A stretch of DNA of 64,000 nt from contig LR746272.1 of NCBI GenBank assembly GCA_902729315.2, forward strand, positions 13,034,327 to 13,098,326, given 5' to 3'. Positions within the stretch are counted from its first letter, which is position 1. Each line of letters begins with the position of its first letter. The notes beneath the pieces are model-generated. The model was not told the DNA's origin, made no database searches, and saw only the letters and a list, made by a program, of their open reading frames with translations. This document shows positions 27,950-40,139 of this stretch, piece after piece. This DNA comes from Spirodela intermedia (lineage: Eukaryota > Streptophyta > Magnoliopsida > Alismatales > Araceae). Both the position numbers and the translations under genes were made by a program.

Positions 27950-28707
27950 GCATCACTGGTGTTCCGCCATCTCGCCTCTGAACGGGCGCCGCACCGCTAC
28001 TGTGAAGTTCCAGGTAAAATCTAGGGTTTCTACGCTGCCTCCCGCTTTCCTTCAGTTGTGCACTCGTTACATGCTGTGTTGAGGTTGAGTCCGCAGTCTG
28101 TACTCCTCGGGGAGGGTATTTCCGTGAGTTGCCCAGTTAGTGTCCTCGCAGCTCACTGGCAAGTGGCGGGGTGCGTCGGATCCCCTGCACTAGGGTTTTG
28201 GCTGATGTCCGTCCAGTTTGGTGCGCCACTGCTTTCGCGCGTGGCTTTGAGTAGTAATCCGGGGTTTAGGGTTTCCGAGGAGCAAAGGATCGAGTTCCTG
28301 TCGTCCTTTGTTGCGTTGAATTTGTCCTCATTCTCTATGAGATAATATCTTCACGTATTCTTCGATTTGGCTCACGTGCTCCTTGAGCGGGTCGCATCTC
28401 CTTCCAGAATTCGCCATGGTAAGGGATTTTCACCGTCCGGACGCCGATTTGACGAGTTGAGAATCCGGTTTATATTTGTAAAATGTTGTTTCCACCTGCG
28501 TATAGTGCCTATCATACCGTTTTTGAGCCTGTCTTCACGAAAGCCAGTTTTAACTCTCTGTTCGTCGACGGTCAGTGTGCTTCAAATAGTTGCCTTTGGA
28601 TTAAAAATGTAATTTACTTCATGGATGTTTTTTAGGATGAATCGGGCTTCTCAGTGTTCTCACTCAACTCGTTTGTGTAACTAATTATAGGCTCCTGAGC
28701 GGAAGAG
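27950..28707 (+). promoter_or_regulatory. CYP95 leader exon and leader intron with telo-boxes
   Basis: An untranslated exon appears to end at 28013 (TTCCAG|GTAAAATC). The acceptor is at 28689-28690 (AATTATAG|GCTCC), 17 bp before the ATG. The leader intron holds three TAGGGTTT telo-boxes (28022-28029, 28191-28198, 28267-28274), a motif typical of plant growth-linked promoters. The transcription start was not determined. Confidence 0.6.
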
Positions 28708-31700
28708 ATGGCTAAGAAGAAGAATCCGTTCGTCTTCCTTGATGTGTCTATTGGCAGGGATGCGAAAGGAAGGATGGTATTCGAGGTATGCCTCCGTCCA
28801 GGGCTCGTTTTTTTCGTCCATTCATCTTAAGCTTCATATTATTCGTCGAAAACTGTTGAAGTAGTCTTGTTTCTACTGACTGTGTCGCCCCTCGTCTATG
28901 CAGCTTTTTTCAGACGTTGTTCCAAAGACAGCAGAGAATTTTAGAGCTCTCTGTACAGGTAAATATCGTGGTTTCTAAAATCACATGAATTCTCATTCCG
29001 GTGGTGCTAACGGGATTGATTGTAATGTTTTGGCTCTTCCACAATGTTTTTCAGAGGACTTTTCTAAGTAGTTTGCCAACCTGTCTACGTTGGTTTGCTC
29101 CTTTGCAGGTGAACTCGGAACAGGAGCAACGACCGCAAAACCTCTGCATTACAAAGGCACCGCCTTCCATCGTATCATCAAGGGGTTCATGGCTCAAGTA
29201 TGTGATCTTTCTTCTTGAAGATAGGCTCTGTTAACCCTAGACGAAGCAAATGCCTATGTTTTATGGGTACTCTTGGTTAGATGTGATGGCCTTTGTCTTG
29301 TAGTCAAGTTATTCTTGTTTATTCTGTAGGATACAGGGCTGATGGTCTCGACTGCTTTTCTTGTGATGTATTTTTTTTAAGGTTGTATGTTGTTAAGTTG
29401 TCTACCTTCATGTTTCGTGCAATTTAACGTGTAAAAGTTATCATACATATGAGCATTTTGAAATCTGTTCTCACGGGCATTTATGATTTTTTCTCATTTA
29501 CAGGGCGGTGACTTCTCAAGAGGAGATGGTAAGTTCTCTCTGGTCCTTAAATCCTTTTTCTTTTTTTTTTGGGGGGGGGGGGATTGATCTCACTGTCCGT
29601 TACTCTCATTCGGAGTAGACTAAGTTCATACTATTACATTTGAACTTCAACACTGTCAGTTATGACTGTTAAATCATATTTGAACTTCAACATTATTATT
29701 CGTTTTGTGTCCGAATTTGTTGTTTTCATTCTAAGAAGTATAATTTTTCTCAGTAATCAATTTTTCATTGAATAGTAAACATTATTATTCATTGTACGTT
29801 TCTCTATGAAAGGCATCTTTCGATCATTGCAAATCTACCGCCATACAATTTTACTCAATTTCATGGCATCTGTACGTCTACATTTTAGTTAAAAGGGCTA
29901 GACATATGGGCGAACGAAAAGTTGGGAATGATAGGTTTCCCTTTTTGAGAGATGAAGAGAGTGCGGTCAACACAAAAAATAACAGAACTAAGTGGTGCAG
30001 TTAAGCTTGTAGTAACCTTATGACCCAAATATCCTTTTCTCCTTAATGTGAATATTTAGCTCTTATGTGTGATGTACGAGCTACAAACTATTTAATGACT
30101 ACTGGTTACAAAAAATTAATGGTTTAGAGATGCATTGTTTGTTCTTCATTGGGACTATGAAGTTTTTGTGTGATGCATTGTTTGTTCCCATTCAGTGGGC
30201 ATTTCTATCGATCGTTAGTTTTATATGTACGCAAATGATTGATGTCTGATATATGAAATTTCATGTTTTCTTTGTTCAGGAAAAGGGGGGGAGAGCATAT
30301 ATGGTGGGAAGTTTGCTGGTGAGTGTAATTTGTCTAATAGTCTCTCAGAACGGATTTCATCGTTGTATTATATTTGAACAATCCGTTGGATACCTGCCTT
30401 GGATATCTGCAGAGCCTATTGTCTTACATCCTGGCTGGGAGAGAAGAAGATCATCCTGGCTAAATAATGATAAATTTTCCTTTCTTTTCTGTGGATCCAA
30501 GATATGAAAACAGTGGCCTCGTCTCTGGATCTCGTAGGATCTTCCTCAGCACGATCAGTTTTTTATGTTTACTCGCTTTCTAACATGATGTGGCATTTCG
30601 TTGGGTTCTTGAAACAACATGACGGTCCGGTCTACCCAGAAATATTTGTAGTCAGGTGTCGTGTTCTTGTTGTTGAATGTCGTTTAGCAGTGGGTAATGT
30701 TGTGTTTATTTATTACTCATCCATCCACTGCCATGACGACAATAAGGCGCAGTTTGTTTTGTGATGAAAGCCAACTCAAAATTTGGCTGGAAATGGACTC
30801 GTGAAATTATGTTTGGAGACGGAGTAATTAGTTTTTATGCTTTGCATTTTTTCGCCGACTGGAACTTAATCATTCGTACTCTCACAATAGTACCACACTG
30901 ACTTCATACAGATGAGAACTTTACACTACGACATGATGGACCTGGAATCCTGTCAATGGCAAATGCTGGCCGTGATACCAATGGATCTCAGTTTTTTATA
31001 ACCTTTAAAGCTACACCTCATCTTGACGGGTACCCAGCTTCTAATTTCTTATCAATTGCCTTGGTTTTTAGTCTTTTATTTCATTACGAATTTTTTCCTT
31101 GTACTTTTGATGTATAAGTTGGATTACAACTACTTATAGGCTTTTCTTTTTGTCTACTAAAGGAAACATGTAGTTTTTGGCAAGCTTGTTCAAGGGCATG
31201 AATTTCTAAAGAGATTGGAGGCTGTTGAAACTGATGACACAAGGCCTATCCATCCCGTGAAGATTGTTGATTGTGGTGAAACATCTGGGGTGGCAACGGA
31301 AGTGAATGGTACCCTATCTGTCCTAAAAGATCTTGCTAACAGGATGAAGTGATTTTCTCTGCATCTGTATGATTGTGTGCATCTGGTTTTGTCATTGGCA
31401 GTCAGTTTTGTCTGATACTTTTTTGGGTCGTTTTTTTGCAGACAAAAGGAAAGGTTCTAAGAAAAAACAAGCCAGGGAAAATTCATCAGATTCTGATAGT
31501 CTTGAAGAGTCACGGAGAAAAAAGCATAAAAAATCTTCCAAAGGGAGGAGGAAGAAAAAGAGAAGACATTATTCATCAGATTCTGATAGTTCATCTGATT
31601 CAGAGTCTGAATCATCTGAATCCGAGAGCGATTCTGACTCAATTTCATCATCATCGTCGTCGTACATAAGTTCTTCAAGTGATGACCGGCGAAGGAAGCG

Positions 31701-34700
31701 AAAGAGGTCTTATAAGAGAGACAAATACAGGCGCGATAAGAGAAAAAGGGATAGAAGGCGCGAAAAAAAGCGCAAGAAGCGTGATCATAGATCAAGAAAT
31801 AAGTCAAAAAGGTAGGCTTGTTTTATAGAAAAACCAGTGAATGCCTATGGGTTTGGTTGTGCTCTGTTGAAAGTTGTGTGTTTGCTAGTTCAGGAAGAAA
31901 TACTACCCTCTTTTGCTTTGATGTTTTTTGTATGAATTGCTGGAAAGCATTTTCTTCGTCGTTATTCCTCTGCTGTATTTTGGCAGGTTTACAGAATCCG
32001 CTGTGATTTAGAGTCTCACACTGTATTCTCATCGTATTTGGACTTTCATCGTTTAGGGTTGCTGCATCATTTTAGCGTTTGATTGTTGAAAACCTTTTTC
32101 TGGCTGTAGGAAACGTGATACTCTGGACTCGTTAAATTAGCGGTCAGGGGATGGAAAATTGCTTTCAATTTATTATATCCTACTGTTGTACTAAGACTCT
32201 TCAGCTTGTTTGTGGTGTTCTGATGAACAATATTGTATGCAGTATACTCTTGCTGTTCTATTAAGCATTCATGCGATCTGACAATCACTTCACAATGCAT
32301 TGCGCTGCTGCAAGTTTAAATAATTATAGAATTACATCATGCAGCCCATCTGAATTCGTCTGTATTCTCTTACATATGCAATCGTGTTGTTCGATGTACT
32401 GGTTTATGATGTTGTGATCACCCATTCTGTGCTATATAATCATTTGGAGTTCTGTTGACGATGGTTTTTAACATGCGGAGCCAGAATCTGCTCATGGTAT
32501 GACCTCCTACGTATCCATTCAGGGCCGTGGAAGACGATTCACAGAGTGCCAGTTCAAGTGAAAGTAGCTCTGAGGATGAAGGGGATGTCGCTCGTGGATC
32601 AGCTCGTAGATCAAAGTCTTCTAAAATCTCTGGTGGGAGTACATTCGAAGCCGACTGGTTATGGTTTATTCTATTTATATATATGCATATTCTTTGGTCG
32701 ATACTGTGGATATAGATGTTACTGCGAGACATCTATATTCTTCCGCTAGAATTCTGGTTCTTTAATGACAGTTAGCTCGTATGATTCTTGATTTTTATTG
32801 TTCCCACGGTAAATTTCTGTGATCAGTTGCTTAATTCTTTATGATTAAAACCCAAAACTAGAGTTTTCTTTTCATTATTTTATTTGCGTTATGCATCGGT
32901 AATAATAAAAACTCTTAGTCGTAAATGCAGTGCGCAGTAGAGGAATATTGCTTAATTTTCGCAATGCTATCAATATCAGAAAGTTTTGAATTATTTGCGT
33001 CAGTAATGATTAAATACATTATGAAGTTTTAATGGTCAAATGTGGTGTAGGAATAGATATTATTTAGGGTGATTTCTGTTTATAATGCACTTTGTATCTA
33101 TGTGGGATGTTGATTGTTCTTTGATCCGATCATTGGTGCAACTGTTTCTGTGTTTCAGCTGAAACTCAGAAAGATGCCACCCCAGTCCAAGGCACAGAGA
33201 AGGCTGCCGTGGAAGGAACCCAATTCCCCGAGGAAAATGGGGAGCTGCAGAATAATGGGACTGGAGCGGCCAAGTCTAGTACGAGTGCAGATATACAAGC
33301 TGATTCGATTGGGCACAAATCTAGGTCTTTCCATCTTTCGTCTCACCCATCATTCGTCCTCTTCACTCGTAAAATTCGCCCACAATGACCAGCTTTTCCC
33401 CATCGACGAGCAGGAGCCAGAGCAAGAGTATGAGCATAAGCCCTGTCAGAGGTCGGGGCAAGCCAAAGCCCTTCTCGAGGTCTCCAAGCAGGAGCCCGTC
33501 TCCAAGAAGCCCTGTCGGACGAGGTGGGGTGTCTAGCCCAAGCCGAAGCCCTGTTAGGAGAAAGACCAGTGTGAGCCCGGTCGTGGAAAGTCGGAAAAGC
33601 CCAAGTAAAAGCCCCGTGAAGAGCAACAGCCGAGTCCAGGGGAAACCTCTGTCAAATAGAAGAAGCATCAGCAGAAGCCCGAGGAGGGCTCCTCGGAGGA
33701 GCCCATCCAGAAGCCCTGTGAAGACCACCACTCGGAGGACGAACAGCAAGAGCCCTGCCGGCCCGCGATCTCGCCGGAGCATCAGCAGGAGCCCTGCCCG
33801 ATCCCCGCGCAGGGTGGCGTCTCCCCCGTCTAAGCACAGGAGGAGCTTGTCCCGGAGCGCTTCTCCCAATGGATCCCCCAGGCGCGTCAGAAGGGGACGC
33901 GGCTTCAGTCAGCGATATGCTTATGCGCGGAGATACCGCACCCCCTCTCCCGACCGATCTCCCGTCAGACCTCATCGCTACGGTGGGCGACATGACCGCG
34001 ACAGGTGCTTTGGACCCTCTCGTCTTCTCTTCTCTTCTCTTCTCTTGTTCAAATCAAAACCCTGTTCTTCTTTTTCTATTTCTTGACCAAACAACGATTA
34101 AATCCTCCGAACAGATACCCGAGTTACAGAGGTTACTCGCCCCCCAGGCATTACAACAGGAGTCCCCCAAGGTAATTCATACAGTGCTATTTCATAATTC
34201 ATCCTACTTACCCACCCGTGTATGAATTTATTTGTGTTTGGGTTGAATCATCGCTCTGACGAGGTCTTTAGGGTTCATAAAAAGCCTTCCTTTTTGGGTC
34301 CCGGATTACTATTCTGCTATGTTTGGCGGATGGTTCTGGGATGGGAACCTCTGCTGAATTCTTCTCCCGTTTTTGTTTTTACTTGCAGGAGGTACAGGAG
34401 GAGCCGCAGCCGCAGCGCGTCGCGGAGCCCGGTGGGATACCGCGGCGGGCGAGCCAAGGGCGCCGGCGCTGGCCGTTACAGCCGCAGCCCAGCCCGCAGC
34501 GTCTCGCCGGCGGCGCAGCGGCCCCGGGGCGGCGCCAAGGACGCCGCCCGCCCCGAGAAGAGCCGCCGCATCTCGAGGAGCAGAAGCAGGAGCAGGAGCC
34601 CCTCCGGTTCGCGGTCCCGCTCCCCGCCGGCGCCCTCCCCGAAGCGCGCCGCCAAGTCGCGCTCTCCGTCCAGCAGCCGCGGCGGCGCCGCCGGCAAGGG

Positions 34701-34743
34701 CCTCGTCTCCTACGGCGACGGCTCCCCGGACTCGGCCCGGTGA
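28708..34743 (+). CDS. CYP95: RS-domain cyclophilin (peptidyl-prolyl isomerase), CYP95-like
   Basis: Fourteen coding exons give 739 aa: 28708-28785, 28904-28958, 29109-29197, 29504-29528, 30280-30318, 30912-31029, 31163-31308, 31442-31811, 32523-32632, 33159-33324, 33393-34004, 34115-34171, 34389-34743, with 28708 as start (13 listed coding segments). The N-terminal ~175 aa are a cyclophilin domain ([34 protein letters not shown]). The residue equivalent to the cyclosporin-contacting Trp of cyclophilin A is His (HLDGKHVVFGK), as in other large nuclear cyclophilins. Next come a Lys/Arg- and Ser/Asp-rich segment and a long RS domain with repeated Ser-Pro and Arg-Ser. The family acts in nuclear speckles with SR splicing factors. 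The Ser/Asp-Asp-Arg-Arg-Arg-Lys-Arg-Lys stretch favours CYP95 over CYP63. The 68-bp intron at 33325-33392 is the least certain junction. Confidence 0.88.
29560..29583 (+). repeat. Poly-T/poly-G tract in a CYP95 intron
   Basis: A run of about eleven T is followed directly by about twelve G inside the intron starting at 29529. It is prone to sequencing or replication error. Confidence 0.8.
32110..32140 (+). other. Possible alternative terminal exon of CYP95
   Basis: Inside the intron 31812-32522 a pyrimidine-rich tract ends TGGCTGTAG at 32109. If used, it adds ten residues ([10 protein letters not shown]) in the correct phase after exon 31442-31811, then stops at TAG 32138-32140. The product would keep the isomerase and the charged segment but lose the RS tail (316 aa). 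This rests on splice-site appearance only. Confidence 0.35.
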
Positions 34744-35226
34744 GTTGGGGGGGGACGGGGAGAGAGAGGGACGAGTCCCCTCGCTAGCTTGACTCGGCCA
34801 GTATTGTTGGATTTTGTTCCCCTTCTTTCTTTCCTTCGGCCGAGCGTGGCCGCCGAACCCGCCCGCCGCCAAGACCTCCAGTCAAAACCATCAGTCCCCT
34901 TTGACTATCGCCGCTCCTCCTCCTCTGCCCTCCAGATCTAGATGGGCTGGCTGTAAGGCCCACTATCGTTATCGGCCTTTTAAGTCCGCCGGTGGTTTCT
35001 TTTCGGTCGCCGTTTTCCGGTGGGCGGAGACGGCGGAGTGACGTGTCGACGGGTAGCTGGTTAGGGTTTATGGTCCGCGTGGGGGTCCGCACGTGCGAGT
35101 CGGAGTGCTGGAACGCGGCGGGATCGTTTCCCCCTGATTCTCCTTCCGGTCAAGCAGAAAAGGGAGAGCAGAGACGAGGGAGAGGAGGCGGGGGGCAACC
35201 TCAGATCTACGAGAAGGGCAGAGACG
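34744..35226 (+). promoter_or_regulatory. CYP95 3' flank and COX5B promoter
   Basis: Short GC-rich gap between two plus-strand genes. A telo-box TAGGGTTT lies at 35062-35069, about 160 bp before the COX5B start, consistent with promoters of plant mitochondrial and ribosomal genes. Confidence 0.5.
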
Positions 35227-38200
35227 ATGTGGCGGAGGTTGCCGGGCCAGCTCCAGATCCTTGCCTCGACCTGGCGATCGGGGCTCAGGCCTGGCGGCAG
35301 AGACTCAAGCTTTGTTGGAATTCTGCGGAACAGGGCCCTTGCTTCCCTGTCGCCCTCTGTCGAATCCTCCATCCAGAAGACTGCGCCCATTTTCTCCTCC
35401 GGCATCGGTGAGTCCCATCTCCTCTGCTTCCTCTCAAGCAGTTTCTCACTTGGCATTTTCGATCGATGTTTTGCTGCGGCTCTGGTTTGATGGTCGGGTG
35501 ATTCCTCCGCGTTTTCTGTAGATAAGACGGGCATCCTGACACAAAAGAGGGTGGAAGATGTCTTGCCAATCGCCACCGGACACGAGCGGGAGGAGATCGA
35601 GGCTGAACTCGAGGTCCGGGCGTTTGCGCCGATGGTTTTCCATTTTAGGCTTTTGAATCCCATGGGCTTTCCATTCCAAGTGTCCCTATTTTTCAGGGAA
35701 GGAAGAGGTTCGACATGGACGCTCCAGTAGGTCCGTTTGGCACGAAGGTGAGTTAATTAAACGTAAATTCTCGAACTGCATTTACTCATTATTCGGCTGT
35801 GATTCTCTTGTCGCCTAGCACTTAGGATTCTTCTATTGATCATCGTGGAGCTACACGGCTTATGCTTTTCTTGGTTGTTTGTCGTTAGTTCACTCACGTG
35901 TCTTGTTCATGGTGTGTAGTGAGTGTTTCCTGGTGTAAAATACTTTACAAATTCTGATTTTAATCACAATTACTGAAGATAAAATGTGTAGAGGTTAGAA
36001 AAACCGGACCTGTGATGAAATAATGTTGGGCCTATAATTGTCCTCTAGGTAGATACCACCCCTCCTTTGCACAAGCATTTTGTCCCCGAGGGGGAATAAC
36101 ATACACCTCACTGAATCATCTCCTAGTTCGGTTAAATCACGTTCATTCCTGAAATCGTCGCAGAGGAGATTGAATAATGAAGCAAGCTGTATAACTAAAG
36201 ATGGAGACAGTATGGAAAGATGGAGACAACGATGGAGTGGACGAGAATAGTGAACTTACGTAGATGTACGCGGTTCATGGTACATTTCATGAGCATTGAG
36301 TAACTTTTAGCTGTAAGTTTTCATGAAAAAACTCATAACAGTCGGGGGATTATTGAAATTGAACGTTCATAACTATTCGGAACAGCTCGGGGAGTAGTGG
36401 GTATCATTTCACCATTTGAATCCTGATTCTAAGGAGAGGTGCAGAAATTAGAATCCCATTTTTCCTTCTTGAAGTTTTCTGCGTGTGCTTATTGTAGAAA
36501 GAATCAAGACTATACATTGTTTCTGGTAATGTTTATCCAGGACAAGTTTTTTTGGAGAATTGCTTATTCATTTTTAATGGTAAATAAAGCAATATTTGAT
36601 ATCTTTGTGCAAGAAATAAAAATGCAATGTTTCAGGATTATTCTGATAGATTGAGTGGAAACGCTTATGTTTCAGTTTCGTTTTTCTTTTCACGTTCCGA
36701 AACCTACATGTGGCCTCAGGTTTTGGAATCCAAGATAGTGTGTCCTCTATAGATACCCAGAGTGATTCACCCTGCATTTGGTCGTCACATAAAAGTTTTA
36801 TGAATCTCTTGTTTTTTTTTATCTCTACTAAGTAATTTTGTGGATTTGGTACCTGGTCAATATTATGTTTGACTCTTTGTACTGGAAAATCCCATGTTTG
36901 GATAAAGAGGTAGCGTATGGAAAGGAATCTCGTTATAAAGACTTTTGGCTCATTCCATTCAAATCCCTTTCATAGTACATTTTCATTTTCACTTGATCTG
37001 TACACCATCTAGAATGACGCGTTTTTGTGAGGTGTGAATCGGAAAAAGATAAGTGGAAGCTGAAGCAAGGTTAATAGATTTCTTGTGGGATGAAGAAATT
37101 AAACTGAAGGTACAAGAAAATAGGTATCCAAGAAAGTGCAAAGAGACAAGATGAAAAACAGTGTCAGTTGAATGAAGGCATCCAGGAAGCTCTAAAACAG
37201 GTTTCATTTTTTGATATTTAGAAGGCACTTATGAATCAGCGAACCAAAAGTATTTGAGTTTGCTAATGTGGAGGATATTGATTATGCTCAACTTATTAAA
37301 AAATAGGGTTTAATAATATTTGATTGGAGTTGTGGACAGCAAGATGTGCAATTGCTATCAGAATTTACTAAATGAAACGATTTCTCAGGGTCTCTACTTA
37401 AACAGAGCGTACAATCAGAAAAGTTCAAGAGAATGAAGCCAGGAAGTCATTAGCAAACTAAACCAAGAAAAATTGAATCATATGGTACACCTATCAAAAA
37501 CTATTGAGCTCTCAACTAATTGTTTCCTATCATAAATGGCTCACACCTTTTTGTCTATTCCTTTTTCTTCCCATTCTGGATGAGTTGATTTTACACATCT
37601 AAGAAGATGTTTCTTGCTGTAGTTATTTTTCACACGTTGCGCCAGTGGTGGAGGCAGCAGCTAAATGAATTAGGTTGGATACACTAATACTGTGAAAAGA
37701 TATCCTTGAATCAAAACCTTTTGCGATTCGTAGGAAAATAAATGTAGAGCAAAAAATAAATACTATGTATTTTAAGTGAAAATTAAAATAAACGAGCATC
37801 CCATGAGTTAGACTATTAAGTTTTACCTCAACAATTATATTTAACCTATTCAGGTTTGACAGTTGCAGCGGATGAGGAAAAAAACATGGATGTAGTGCAA
37901 CTATTTGATTTAAGTGTAATGCAACTTCTGGCATTTGGTTCACAGCTGCCGTTGACCGGGTGGGTATGGTGTATTGGTTTTCCCCATGCTTCACCCAACA
38001 ATGGTTTGGGCCAGTAATTGGCTGATTTCGAGCCATTTATCCTTTTTCTCCTCTCTCTGAGATATGATCATTTTATGTTCGTAGATGTGAAAAGCCTTTT
38101 ACCATGATTCTTTGAGGCTGTACCTTTACACACACTTGAACCAGATTGTCATGGTATTGAAACACGTGTCTTTCACCAATCTCTGGTTTTTTTTTTTTTT

Positions 38201-39306
38201 TGCGTTAAACTTACTTTTATTTCATCTTAGAGCTGGATTCACATGACTGGCAACGCTTTTGCACATTATTATTGGGTGAATAATAGTGTACCTTCATTCA
38301 TTTATATGGTGAAGTAATTTTTTAGAGGTGAATCTGTCACTCGGAAAAATAGACTCTTCAGAAATTATTCAACCGGGATTATCCAAAGATTTAATCTTGT
38401 GTCTATTGTTCGTAATCTCTGGATACCTTCCCAGAACGGTTGCGAAAGCTATCACTATCTCTAATCTATTGATTACGAAGGTCCTACACCCTATACATAT
38501 TGCACTATTTGAAAGCTGAATCTATAGGATATGGCATATATATAGCCGAGCAGCATCCTTTTCTTTTCCTTTTTTTTTGCCTTTTTTTGGGTACTTGTAC
38601 TGTCTCTTCTACCACAACATTTTTGACAATTTCAAGCCTTGTACCATTAACATTCGGTTCTCTCTATTCACCGTCTCTTCATGCTTTTTTGAGAATTCGC
38701 GGCTCACTGTGAAGTTAAAGCTTTTCTTCAGCCATATAAGCAACCTCTTGGAACTAAAACAGTCAACTCCAAAAAGTTTTGACTTGCAACACTCGACCTC
38801 CACTAGTCGGGAGGCTTGGGGAATCCTGATTTTGAATCACTTCCATTTCTATCTCTTTTTTTTCTAATTTTTTATTTTTTAACAGGAAGCTCCTGCCGTG
38901 GTAAGATCTTACTACGACAAGAGGATAGTGGGTTGCTCTGGAGGCGAAGGAGGTCAGTACTGCCCCCCGCCCCCAATATCTGCTTTAATGATGAATGATC
39001 GGTAACAACTGTGATGAGGCATGGCTCCTCTTTGGTATTTCGGTGAGTGCAGAGGATGAGCATGATGTGGTGTGGTTTTGGCTGGAGAAAGAGAAGCCCC
39101 ACGTGTGCTCCGTTTGCTCCCAATACTTTGAGGTAACTTGCTGTCTACCCATCATGGAAATATTTTACTAGCATAGTTCTCAGTGGGTTCCTGTACTCCC
39201 CGACGTGCTGCAGCTGGAGGTGATCGGCGAGGGCGGCCCTCCGGACGGCCATGGTGACGACGAAGAAGACGAAGAGGAAGAAGCAGTGGGGGAGGGTCGT
39301 CACTAG
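35227..39306 (+). CDS. COX5B: Cytochrome c oxidase subunit 5b, mitochondrial
   Basis: Six coding exons give 187 aa: 35227-35407, 35522-35613, 35697-35747, 38886-38952, 39053-39132, 39214-39306. This is the nuclear-encoded, zinc-binding subunit Vb of respiratory complex IV. The N-terminus (Met-Trp-Arg-Arg, then Arg- and Ser-rich) is a typical mitochondrial presequence. The mature part starts near KRVEDVLPIATGHEREE and has the conserved EAPAVVRSYYDKRIVGC, DEHDVVWFWLEK and CSVCSQYFELEV. The zinc-site cysteines (VGC, CSVC) are present. The C-terminus is an Asp/Glu-rich extension slightly longer than in Arabidopsis. Intron 3 (35748-38885) is 3.1 kb, far longer than the others, and holds no recognisable gene. 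Confidence 0.95.
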
Positions 39307-40139
39307 GGGGCTGAGGCTCACAGTTGTGCTCCCGTCACAATAACGTCGGTGAGACGGAAACCAGAGTGTATACGATACTTACCAAGGCCAGAGTGTACGC
39401 CGTTCTGTGACCACCCCCGCCCTTCTTCCTCGTCTGCAGGGCTGGCGGCGATGATGTTCGCCGGTGATTTTTGCTTCTTCTGTGTGGCCTGCGAGCCTCG
39501 GTCCATTCCCCAGATCCCGCAACATTCTTTCAGGCCCTTCCAGTGCGCCATCAAATAAATGGTCGAGTTGAGATGGAAATGGGCGCCACAGGCTGAGCCG
39601 CCGGGCTTCCATATCTAGCAGGGTCAAGGTTCTTGCTCCGGATTCTGTTCTTGGTGTGAGCTTTCAGTCGCCTCCGCCTCCGCGTTACTATCGGCGCTTG
39701 GCTAAATCGGAGAGAAAAATCGTCTACCCAGTTCACAAAAATCCGGTCTTTTCGAGTTTATGAAGAGATTCGCAGGGAGGAACATTAATGCTAATAAAAA
39801 GCATTTATTTTTGATATATGGAGGGGAGTATGGGATGTGATTGATCCGGGGAAAGGCAGGCGGGTGCCTTGAGGGCCAGGCGCTGTTCCCCGCCACGCGC
39901 GGCCGGGAGGCCCACGCCGTCCATCAGTCCTGCCGCCCCCCCGCGCTCCTCCTCCGCCTCTCTCTTCTCCTCTGCAGGGAAAAGCGAGGGGAAATAAATG
40001 GAGGAAGGACGAGCGCCGCTGGATTAAAAAAAGGGCGACCTTGACCGATTCCTCGGTGTGGCTGTGGGCGGGCCATCGGTAGCCAGAATCCCTCCTCCCC
40101 CTCCCTCACCTTAAACGCCAGCCCACCTCACGCGGGCGG
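39307..40139. other. COX5B 3' flank to actin promoter, no gene recognised
   Basis: Short open frames on both strands (for example 39318-39627 minus) do not match a known family. The right half becomes GC-rich and pyrimidine-rich approaching the actin leader. Confidence 0.5.

Noticed and set aside
34309-34872. 187-codon minus-strand open frame
   Set aside because: Antisense shadow of the GC-rich RS exon of CYP95; Ala/Gly/Arg-rich artefact.
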